Assembly (NCBI GenBank): GCA_022600215.1
Contig: JAHZKV010000069.1
Span: 1-18,451 of the forward strand
Reading direction: 5' to 3'
DNA length: 18,451 nucleotides
From: a bacterium
GTDB lineage: Bacteria; Chlamydiota; Chlamydiia; Chlamydiales; 2-12-FULL-49-11
Made by a program: the position numbers and the translations under genes. Within the stretch, counting starts at the first letter, position 1. Every line of letters begins with the position of its first letter. The notes under the pieces were generated by a model. It was not told the origin of the DNA. It did not search any database and saw only the letters and a list, made by a program, of their open reading frames with translations. Of the stretch, positions 1 to 5,637 are shown in pieces.

Positions 1-195
1 AGATGGGTTTTCAAATCTCTCCACTTCAAAGCGCAAAATCGTATTTTGCTCTTCAATCAAAGCAAGCTCATGAGAGAGGCTAGGAAGGTGGATCATTTTT
101 TTGGTTACATGGTTTCTAGCATGCAAATAAGCGCAAAGAGCTACAGAAAACGATATCACACATATCAAAATCTTTCCTAAGGGCCCTTTATTCAT
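1..195 (-). CDS. FtsL-like small division membrane protein, partial (3' end outside window)
   Basis: Not called as a long ORF because it runs off the left edge; 65 codons are visible from the ATG at 195-193. The protein begins MNKGPLGKILICVISFSVAL, has one hydrophobic segment at about residues 8-24, and then a charged, heptad-like helical stretch (EIEEQN-type residues around 47-60). A short N-terminus, one membrane span and a coiled coil is the FtsL/FtsB layout. It starts 14 bp after the rsmH stop, with a purine-rich AAGGAAA-type ribosome site in the gap, so it is the third gene of the mraZ-rsmH cluster. In other bacteria ftsL follows rsmH and is followed by ftsI, and chlamydiae have a similar small protein there (CT271, from memory). 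The family assignment rests on layout and position, since FtsL sequences are poorly conserved. Confidence 0.7.
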   Translation of the reverse strand, partial: MNKGPLGKILICVISFSVALCAYLHARNHVTKKMIHLPSLSHELALIEEQNTILRFEVERFENPS

Positions 196-209
196 CGTTT
201 TCCGTTTCC

Positions 210-806
210 TTAACGTTTTTCTGCAACTCTTAACTTTGCGCTTCTTGCTCTTCTATTTCTTTTGCTCTCCAATCGAGTGGGAGCAATTGGTTTTTTCGTT
301 ATTACCTGAATCTTTGCGGCAGAGATTTTCATCCCACGTAAATCCCTCAAAGGTTCTGCGGCAGAACGAAAGATATTTTTTACAATACGATCTTCTAAAC
401 TGTGAAATGACAACACAGAGACACGTCCACCGGGAGCTAAATGCTTCAAAGCATCTTTCAATGACTGCTCGATAGATTCCAGCTCTTTATTCACATACAT
501 GCGAATTGCTTGGAAGACCTTCGTCGCAGGGTGCGTTTTTCCTCTTCTAGGAATCACCTCTTCTACCACCTCTTTTAACTGAGCAGTAGTTTCAATAGGT
601 TTTTTTTGACGAGCTTTTGTAATAGCCTTTGCAGCATGTCTCCAAAGTCTCTCTTCCCCTAGATCTTTGAAGATCACTCCAAGCTCTTTTTCCGACATTT
701 TGGCGATAATATCTTTTGCAGAAACCTGAGTCTCCTTATCCATCCGCATATCCAGCGGACCATCCTTCATAAAACTAAAGCCTCTATCTTCATCATCAAA
801 TTGCAT
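210..806 (-). CDS. rsmH: RsmH (16S rRNA m4C1402 methyltransferase), C-terminal part, out of frame with N-terminal part
   Basis: This open frame carries the C-terminal two thirds of RsmH/MraW. It starts in the conserved MQFDDEDRGFSFMKDGPLDM region, where other RsmH proteins read SxMQLDxxERGFSF, and contains the family hallmark SFHSLEDRIVK near residue 133. The protein methylates N4 of C1402 in 16S rRNA using S-adenosylmethionine. The SAM-binding half is encoded just upstream in another frame (818-1153). If the two parts are joined by restoring one base the product is 314 aa, the normal family length of about 310. The ATG at 806 lies inside the conserved core and has no convincing ribosome site, so I do not think it is a genuine start. 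Alone, this fragment would lack the cofactor site. Confidence 0.85.
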   Translation of the reverse strand: MQFDDEDRGFSFMKDGPLDMRMDKETQVSAKDIIAKMSEKELGVIFKDLGEERLWRHAAKAITKARQKKPIETTAQLKEVVEEVIPRRGKTHPATKVFQAIRMYVNKELESIEQSLKDALKHLAPGGRVSVLSFHSLEDRIVKNIFRSAAEPLRDLRGMKISAAKIQVITKKPIAPTRLESKRNRRARSAKLRVAEKR

Positions 807-817
807 AGACGATACTC

Positions 818-1153
818 CTAGGTCAAAAAAAAACCGTTCACCTCTTCCACCCCTAAAGATGCAAGATGTTTTTCTACTTCTGAAAAATTTCCTTGTACAA
901 AGTGCATTTTGTCACCAAATCTTTCCAGCCGCTTTTTTGCGATGTTTAGGGCATGAATATCTCTATCACAACCAATATACATCTCAATTTCTGGATGAGC
1001 CTCCAAAATTGCTTCTGCATGCCCTCCCGCTCCAAGGGTGCCATCAAAAAACACCTTGAGCTCTTTCCCTTCAAAACTTGCTAGTACCTCATCTTTCATC
1101 ACAGAAATATGAGGGAAACCTTTCTCATCTTTTGTTTTTGCTGTCTTTTTCAT
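818..1153 (-). CDS. rsmH: RsmH (16S rRNA m4C1402 methyltransferase), N-terminal part, frame broken at a nine-base homopolymer
   Basis: N-terminal part of RsmH/MraW, 111 codons. It shows the family opening HISVMKDEVL (residues 15-24), the SAM-binding motif FFDGTLGAGGHAEAIL (about 35-50) and the acidic residue pair in GCDRDIHAL (from 61). After VNGF the frame runs out at FLT-stop, whereas RsmH proteins continue to a DLGVSSMQ-type motif. That motif is present in the next frame immediately downstream. The break coincides with a run of nine T on the coding strand (plus-strand A run 825-833); a run of ten would give VNGFFFDLGVSSMQFDDEDRG without interruption. The start ATG overlaps the mraZ stop by one base (TAATG), indicating translational coupling. 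The gene is nearly universal in bacteria, so an artefact or transcriptional slippage is more likely than true loss. Confidence 0.88.
   Translation of the reverse strand: MKKTAKTKDEKGFPHISVMKDEVLASFEGKELKVFFDGTLGAGGHAEAILEAHPEIEMYIGCDRDIHALNIAKKRLERFGDKMHFVQGNFSEVEKHLASLGVEEVNGFFLT
825..833 (-). other. Nine-base A/T homopolymer at the rsmH frame break
   Basis: The plus strand reads GGTC, nine A, CCG. On the coding strand this is CCG-type context followed by T9 and GACC. Adding one T restores the RsmH reading frame exactly (945 nt, 315 codons with stop). The tract is a classic site for sequencing indels, for replication slippage, and for RNA polymerase slippage. Confidence 0.9.
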
Positions 1154-1668
1154 TACACTCTCACCTTCGCTGTCGTTTTCTCTAATATCTCTTCTAAATT
1201 TGCACTTTCTGTTCCTGTTCCAAAAGCCTCTTCCATTAAACCATCAAAAGACTCAGGGTCCATAGACTCTACATTGAATAGCTTTTCATACTTCTCTTTT
1301 GGCCAAATCTCAATCTTATCCAAAGCACCAGCAATCATCAGCTCTTTTTCAATACCAATACTTTGCTTAAGCGTAGCTGGAAGAGTCACTCTCCCCACCT
1401 TGTCACAAGTAGTATTTACAAGAGTCGAAAAGAAAAGGGTAAAAAACTTCTGAAATTTTGCAATGTGCTTTCTTTGCTGGAACTTTTCCACCAAAGCTTC
1501 AATCTCACTTTGTTTATAAATCGCTAAACATCCACCCATTGATAGACCAATAGAAAATGCAAGCTCTCCATTTTCTACCAACTGGTAACGAAGATTTTGT
1601 GGCAATACAAAACGGGACTTCTCGTCCAATTTTGCTGCATAAGAACCGCTAAAAAATCCTTTGCTCAT
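1153..1668 (-). CDS. mraZ: MraZ, transcriptional regulator of the division/cell-wall cluster
   Basis: MraZ is a DNA-binding protein with two AbrB-like halves that assembles into rings and represses its own dcw operon. The two signature DxxxR motifs are clear: LDEKSRFVLP (D15...R19) and CDKVGRVTLP (D89...R93). The protein is 171 aa, about 20 residues longer than typical MraZ; the extra residues are an acidic C-terminal tail. The ATG at 1668 sits 16 bp downstream of two tandem GTGGGAAAA boxes, the kind of site MraZ binds, and a good promoter overlaps these (1703-1731). rsmH follows with a one-base overlap and then the ftsL-like gene, so this is the start of a short division cluster. Chlamydiae lack FtsZ, so control of the remaining division genes by MraZ is of interest. 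Confidence 0.93.
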   Translation of the reverse strand: MSKGFFSGSYAAKLDEKSRFVLPQNLRYQLVENGELAFSIGLSMGGCLAIYKQSEIEALVEKFQQRKHIAKFQKFFTLFFSTLVNTTCDKVGRVTLPATLKQSIGIEKELMIAGALDKIEIWPKEKYEKLFNVESMDPESFDGLMEEAFGTGTESANLEEILEKTTAKVRV

Positions 1669-1683
1669 ATTTTGTACTGCCTA

Positions 1684-1702
1684 TTTTCCCACGTTTTCCC
1701 AC
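1684..1702 (-). promoter_or_regulatory. Two MraZ boxes overlapping the mraZ transcription start
   Basis: The minus strand reads GTGGGAAAAC followed directly by GTGGGAAAA: two direct repeats with a 10-bp period. MraZ is known to bind tandem TGGGN repeats with this spacing in front of its own gene. Their position between the -10 element and the start codon fits autorepression. Confidence 0.8.
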
Positions 1703-1731
1703 AGAATACCTTTTTATCCTTATTTTGACAA
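1703..1731 (-). promoter_or_regulatory. Sigma70-type promoter for mraZ-rsmH-ftsL
   Basis: On the minus strand, TTGTCA (1731-1726; five of six to the -35 consensus) is followed after exactly 17 bp by TATTCT (1708-1703; four of six to the -10 consensus). The expected transcription start falls inside the MraZ boxes just downstream, giving a short leader before the mraZ ATG at 1668. Confidence 0.65.
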
Positions 1732-1815
1732 TCAAAAGAGGGGCAGTTTCCATGAGTTTTCTACAAGATTTTCCACAAAGCGAGAGCTACAAAGGAATTA
1801 AGAAAAAATAAAAAA

Positions 1816-1835
1816 ATGGGAATTGGTGGGAATTG
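1816..1835 (+). promoter_or_regulatory. Second pair of MraZ-box-like repeats, opposite orientation
   Basis: The plus strand carries ATGGGAATTG followed directly by GTGGGAATTG: two near-identical 10-bp direct repeats with the TGGGA core and the same 10-bp period as the boxes in front of mraZ. They point towards the divergent plus-strand genes. Binding by MraZ is an inference from motif and spacing. Confidence 0.55.
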
Positions 1836-2059
1836 CTTTTTTAGAAGAGCACTATTACCTCTTTACCATCTGAAAATGCATTTTAATTTAACATTAATTG
1901 GAGATTGTATAGCGATGTTGAATAGATCCCATGACAAATGCCTTAGTTGATACTAATTCTAAAGAAATATGCCACCACCAATAAACATGCTTGATTTTGT
2001 CCATTTATCACCTTATAAAGTGTTGTGTAAAATTAAAATTTTATTTATACAAAGATGAT
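1836..2059. other. Leader/intergenic region before the divergent plus-strand genes
   Basis: AT-rich stretch without a convincing gene. It contains a perfect 12-bp palindrome, AAAATGCATTTT (1873-1884), and an 11-codon ATG frame at 1915 after a GGAG (about 1900-1903) that I do not regard as supported. No promoter with both good boxes and spacing stands out for the 2060 gene. Confidence 0.4.
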
Positions 2060-2569
2060 ATGGCAGATAGTAGCAAAATAACCGTGGATAATCTTCCTAT
2101 AGATTACTCCATTCAGTTTGAAGAAAACAAATCCAATCAAGATGATGGCCACTTTGACGATGCAAGCAGAGTAAGAGATTCGGTATCCATGGATACGCTA
2201 GATACTAGTATTGACTCTGCAACAGATTCCGTGGTTAGCCCTGGGAGAACAGCTAGATCCCCTTGGGGAGCAGCAGAAAAACCCGATACAAAAGGCTATA
2301 ACACCAAAAGGGCCTTTCTCTCCAACCAGCTCACAGAAAAATTTGGCCCCCAAGATAAACTAGATGCTATGGGAGTGAGAATTGAGGGGATCAAAGAAGA
2401 GCGCAGCATGCCTCCTTCCAGTGCAGCCCCATCTGCAGCGCCAGCAGCGGAAAAAAGTAGTGTAGAAAATGAGGCAAATACGTTATTATCACTTGTTTCC
2501 ACGATTGGGGAGATCAACCGAATCAAAGAGCATATCGATGGAGAAATGAAGAGGATTCAAAAAGGATAA
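2060..2569 (+). CDS. Acidic, largely disordered hypothetical protein paired with a TPR protein
   Basis: I chose the ATG at 2060 (MADSSKITVDNLP...), giving 169 aa. The frame is open upstream to a TTG at 1991, but that extension is a cysteine- and aromatic-rich stretch unlike the rest. The protein is rich in Asp, Ser, Glu, Pro and Ala, has a low-complexity SSAAPSAAPAA patch around residues 120-132, and ends with one amphipathic helix (LLSLVSTIGEINRIKEHIDG). It has no signal peptide and no membrane span. The stop is 3 bp before the TPR gene, so the two are co-translated. The position matches the chlamydial conserved hypothetical CT273 (recalled, not checked). A disordered protein with a C-terminal helix beside a small TPR protein recalls a client-chaperone pair, but this is inference and no function is known to me. 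Confidence 0.75.
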   Translation: MADSSKITVDNLPIDYSIQFEENKSNQDDGHFDDASRVRDSVSMDTLDTSIDSATDSVVSPGRTARSPWGAAEKPDTKGYNTKRAFLSNQLTEKFGPQDKLDAMGVRIEGIKEERSMPPSSAAPSAAPAAEKSSVENEANTLLSLVSTIGEINRIKEHIDGEMKRIQKG

Positions 2570-2572
2570 AGT

Positions 2573-2968
2573 ATGAGTGATACGCCTTGGGCAGAGTTAT
2601 TAGGATGGGACGGAAATGATTTGCAAGATTTGCGATTTGTGGGCTACTCCTATGTCAAGCAAGGTCACTACGAAACAGCGCTAAAGTTTTTCGAAGCACT
2701 CATTATCTTAGATAAAGAATCTGTCTATGATCACCAAACACTTGGTGCCATCTATTTAGAAATGGGAGAAAATGATAAAGCTCTAAAGATGATTGATAAA
2801 TCGCTACTTCTTGATCCTACCCATGAAGCTACATTGCTCAACAGAGCTAAAGCTCTTTTTCTGTTAGGATATACTGAGCGTGCAAAAAAACTTGCAAAAG
2901 ATCTTACCAAAGCAAAAAACTTTGCCTTAGCACAAAATGCAGATGCTCTTCTTCTTGCATACAGATGA
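2573..2968 (+). CDS. Small three-TPR protein (possible chaperone/adaptor)
   Basis: A 131-aa all-helical protein made of three tetratricopeptide repeats at roughly residues 17-49, 51-83 and 85-117, each with the TPR pattern of small residues (for example LGAIYLEMGENDKALKMIDK...LLLDP). TPRs bind extended peptides or helices of a partner. No signal peptide or membrane span. Size and layout resemble class II type III secretion chaperones (SycD/LcrH), which also have three TPRs, but I see no specific feature proving this. The ribosome site AAAGGA lies inside the end of the upstream gene, whose stop is 3 bp before, so the two products are probably made together and may interact. Corresponds by position to CT274 of C. 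trachomatis (recalled). Confidence 0.85.
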   Translation: MSDTPWAELLGWDGNDLQDLRFVGYSYVKQGHYETALKFFEALIILDKESVYDHQTLGAIYLEMGENDKALKMIDKSLLLDPTHEATLLNRAKALFLLGYTERAKKLAKDLTKAKNFALAQNADALLLAYR

Positions 2969-3130
2969 ATGTGAGTTAGTTACTTTCTTCTAGTTTATTT
3001 ATAGACAAAAACCTTGCGCCCTAATATATTTTGGTGATAGTCTTTAGCCGTAAGAATAGCTCGGTTAAAGGGTTGTGGAAACATTGTTCATAAACTGTTT
3101 ATTGTTGGAAGTAGGAGAGATATTTTCTTT
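2969..3130 (+). promoter_or_regulatory. Intergenic region upstream of dnaA with a DnaA-box-like site
   Basis: 162 bp between the TPR gene and dnaA, large enough for a separate promoter, although no strong -35/-10 pair is visible. TTGTGGAAA (3073-3081) is the reverse complement of TTTCCACAA, close to the DnaA-box consensus TTATCCACA. AGGAG at 3113-3117 is the probable ribosome site. DnaA commonly represses its own gene through such boxes; with a single weak box this is only suggestive. Confidence 0.35.
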
Positions 3131-4483
3131 ATGTTATTAGAAGAAACAAAACATATGTGGGAAGAGTTTATCTCTTTCATGAAAGAAAAATGTTCTCAAG
3201 CGGAATTCCAGAACTGGCTTGCTCCCATCAAAGTTATCAAGGGTGATGAAAGAGGAATTACTCTTCAAGTTCCAAACGTATTTGTAGGCGATTACTTACT
3301 CGAAAACTATAAAAAAGAACTCGCTTCCTTCATACCTACTGACTCGTCGAAAAACCCTCTTGTTAACTTTGTAATTGCAGAACCAGTAGCTCCAAAAAAG
3401 AAAGAAGAAGTCAAACCTGTTATTCCTCAAACTATCCTCACACCTGGCTATGAGCCAAGACAAGGAGTAAGGTTAAATAAAGGTTACACTTTTGCAGACT
3501 TTATTGAAGGTCCCTCCAATCAATTTGTAAAATCCGCAGCCCTTGGTGTTGCAACAAGGCCCGGTCAATCATACAATCCCCTTTTCATTCATGGCGGCGT
3601 AGGTCTTGGAAAAACACACCTACTTCATAGCATCGGTCACGAAATCAAAAAGCAACACAAAAAACTTCGTGTACAATGTATCACCACCGAAGCATTCATC
3701 AACGACCTTGTCGATAACCTTCGCAATAAAACCGTAGATAAAATGAAGCGCTTTTACCGTAACCTAGACATCTTACTCGTCGATGATATCCAGTTTTTAC
3801 AAAGTAGACTCAATTTCGAAGAAGAGTTTTGTAACACCTTTGAAGCACTGATCAACGATAACAAACAAATTGTAATTACCAGCGACAAACCACCAAGTCA
3901 ATTAAAGCTTTCAGAAAGATTGATCGCAAGAATGGAGTGGGGCCTTGTTGCAAATGTAGGAATTCCAGATCTAGAAACACGTGTTGCAATCTTACAATAC
4001 AAAGCAGAAAAAAAAGGAATCCGCATTCCAAATAAAGTGGCTTTCTTCATAGCGGAGCATATTTTTAACAACGTACGACAACTCGAAGGGGCAATCAATA
4101 GACTTGGTGCGTACTGCGGCTTAATGAACATGGAAGTAACACAAGAGATCGTAGAAAAAACACTAAGTGAGCTCTTTTCTTTCGCTCCGAAAAAGAAAGT
4201 TTCCGTGGAAAAAATCTTACAAAGCGTCTCCTCCATGTACAACGTCCGTGTCCAAGATCTTAAAGGAAACTCTCGTGCAAAAGAAATTGCTTTCCCAAGA
4301 CAAGTTGCGATGTATCTTGCCAAGGAGATGATCAATGACAGCTTAATGAAGCTTGCCTCCTCTTTTGGAGGAAAAACACACTCCACACTCTTACACTCTT
4401 GGAATAAGATTAAAAAGCAGCTAGAGAGCGACGAAACACTCAAGCGTCAGATCCAAATGACGAAACAAGACATTGAATCCTAG
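3131..4483 (+). CDS. dnaA: DnaA replication initiator (second chlamydial paralogue, DnaA2 position)
   Basis: 450-aa DnaA with all four domains: helical domain I (about 1-70, WEEFISFMKEKCSQAEFQNWL), a short linker, the AAA+ ATPase with Walker A GGVGLGKT (155-162), Walker B LLVDDI (215-220), sensor I VITSDKPP and sensor II NNVRQLEGAINR (about 313-324), and the DNA-binding domain IV from about 355. DnaA-ATP opens the replication origin and also regulates transcription. Chlamydiae generally carry two dnaA genes; this one, next to the TPR gene and a CT276-position gene, matches DnaA2 (CT275, recalled). The box-recognition motif is GGKTHSTLLHSWNKI (413-427) where E. coli has GGRDHTTVLHACRKI, so the conserved Asp is a Thr and the first Arg a Lys. 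The box VII motif is ARMEWGL instead of the usual SRFxxGL. Both departures suggest a specialised paralogue. Confidence 0.96.
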   Translation: MLLEETKHMWEEFISFMKEKCSQAEFQNWLAPIKVIKGDERGITLQVPNVFVGDYLLENYKKELASFIPTDSSKNPLVNFVIAEPVAPKKKEEVKPVIPQTILTPGYEPRQGVRLNKGYTFADFIEGPSNQFVKSAALGVATRPGQSYNPLFIHGGVGLGKTHLLHSIGHEIKKQHKKLRVQCITTEAFINDLVDNLRNKTVDKMKRFYRNLDILLVDDIQFLQSRLNFEEEFCNTFEALINDNKQIVITSDKPPSQLKLSERLIARMEWGLVANVGIPDLETRVAILQYKAEKKGIRIPNKVAFFIAEHIFNNVRQLEGAINRLGAYCGLMNMEVTQEIVEKTLSELFSFAPKKKVSVEKILQSVSSMYNVRVQDLKGNSRAKEIAFPRQVAMYLAKEMINDSLMKLASSFGGKTHSTLLHSWNKIKKQLESDETLKRQIQMTKQDIES

Positions 4484-4530
4484 TCTTAAAATAATTCTTT
4501 ATGCTATCTTCTCATTCATAGGATTAATCT

Positions 4531-5238
4531 ATGATGCGAGTACTTCAAAGAGCTATTTTTCCCTGGCAAACAGAAGCTGGCGCACCAAACTTACTTGACT
4601 GTATTGTTCACAACAGAAGATGGACAAGAAGAGCTCATGGGGTAGAGCTAGAATACATGATGGGGCGTGTGCGAAGGCTCTACCCGCAAGCAGTAGGCAA
4701 TCTACGAATAGATACCAAGACAAAAGAGATCTATGTAGTAAGTGATCAAGCGCTACAAAGAGATCAAGCAGCAGGACCAGAAATATGGGAAAAGCGCCAT
4801 CTAGATACAAAGCGCTTTCCAGTTATTCTATCTCCACAAAGAAGAAGACAAATAAATACCCAGTTGGCACAAACCCTTGCACCAATCCTCCTAACAAACT
4901 TTTTAGAAACAATTGGATTCCCACAGCAAGCGACACCAAAAATGATACAAAATGCGCATCTGCTCCTCACCATCCTTACAAAAAAAGGTATCATCGTATT
5001 AGATCCCCATGCAACAAGTACCCTTTCCAATTGGCGCATTGATCGAAATACTTTTGCAATTTCAAAAGCAGGTGATGATGTTCCAAACACTACTCTCCTT
5101 CACTACTATGTACAGCAAACATTCTCCTCAAAACTGATGGGTGATGGGATGATCCCAGCGCTCACAGCATTTGAAGAGCGTTTTGCAGGCAATCTACATA
5201 AAGATGAGCATTTTGTTTTTGTATGCTCACACATATAA
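4531..5238 (+). CDS. Hypothetical protein of the dnaA2 cluster
   Basis: 235-aa soluble, basic protein that I do not recognise. It opens MMRVLQRAIFPWQTEAGAPN, with two adjacent ATGs (4531 and 4534), and AGGA at 4520-4523 as a plausible ribosome site. There is no signal peptide or membrane span. The N-terminal half is Arg-rich (NRRWTRRAHG, GRVRRLYP, SPQRRRQ), and the middle has a hydrophobic helical stretch (LAPILLTNFLETIGF, ILTKKGIIVLD). It follows dnaA by 47 bp on the same strand and could share its transcript; a small inverted repeat CATAG...CTATG (4517-4533) overlaps its start codon. Position corresponds to C. trachomatis CT276, a conserved hypothetical (recalled). Its stop overlaps the end of the convergent ComF-like gene by 12 bp, with no terminator hairpin between them. 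Confidence 0.8.
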   Translation: MMRVLQRAIFPWQTEAGAPNLLDCIVHNRRWTRRAHGVELEYMMGRVRRLYPQAVGNLRIDTKTKEIYVVSDQALQRDQAAGPEIWEKRHLDTKRFPVILSPQRRRQINTQLAQTLAPILLTNFLETIGFPQQATPKMIQNAHLLLTILTKKGIIVLDPHATSTLSNWRIDRNTFAISKAGDDVPNTTLLHYYVQQTFSSKLMGDGMIPALTAFEERFAGNLHKDEHFVFVCSHI

Positions 5239-5637
5239 AATAAGGCGATGCTTTTTCATCGGAGCAAGTAAAATAGGGTTTTCTCGACGGTGAAGGAGAT
5301 ACAATGGCATCCTCCCCTCCAAAGAGATATTCTTACAAAGCCCCTTTTTTAAATATACCAACTCAGGCTCGCAGTGAATTTCTGAAACTCTCCACCGCAA
5401 ACGATGCAGCTGCACCAAAGCGCAAGAGAGGATCAATTCTTGGTATTTCTTTCTCTTAGTATACAAAAAATCCATCCCACCCAAAAACAACTCCGCCACA
5501 TCTTTATTCTCCTCCCTATCCACAGGAGCAAGATCAAAAACTACCAGGCATTCTTCACATAAAAAGCTCTTTGACTTGGAGCGCTTGAGACATCGGTGAC
5601 AAAGAGAAGGGAAGAGCAGCTCTTTGATACTCATCAT
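5227..5637 (-). CDS. ComF-like zinc-ribbon protein lacking the phosphoribosyltransferase signature
   Basis: 136 aa. The N-terminus reads LLFPSLCHRC...LCEECL, with cysteines C13, C16, C27 and C30, which is the four-cysteine zinc ribbon that opens ComF-family proteins. Normal ComF proteins (about 220 aa) continue into a phosphoribosyltransferase-like domain with an acidic PRPP-binding motif and a PVP...RGFNQ region. None of these is visible here and the protein ends about 85 residues too early. ComF acts in DNA uptake in naturally competent bacteria. The start is ATG at 5637 or the adjacent ATG at 5634; the first overlaps the preceding AsmA-like stop as ATGA, so the genes are translationally coupled. 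Its 3' end overlaps the convergent gene by 12 bp. It may be an eroded ComF or a retained metal-binding domain with another role. Confidence 0.7.
   Translation of the reverse strand: MMSIKELLFPSLCHRCLKRSKSKSFLCEECLVVFDLAPVDREENKDVAELFLGGMDFLYTKRKKYQELILSCALVQLHRLRWRVSEIHCEPELVYLKKGLCKNISLEGRMPLYLLHRRENPILLAPMKKHRLILYV

Noticed and set aside
1915..1950. 11-codon leader peptide after GGAG
   Set aside because: Very short, spacing to GGAG is long and no attenuator-like structure follows; no support beyond chance.
1991..2059. TTG at 1991 as the start of the acidic protein
   Set aside because: The extension is unlike the rest of the protein, and the ATG at 2060 gives a natural MADSS N-terminus.
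3898..4443. 181-aa minus-strand ORF
   Set aside because: Lies entirely antisense to the well-supported DnaA ATPase and DNA-binding domains, with an unnatural composition.
4484..4530. Terminator after dnaA
   Set aside because: Only a 5-bp CATAG/CTATG inverted repeat without a T run, and it overlaps the next start codon.
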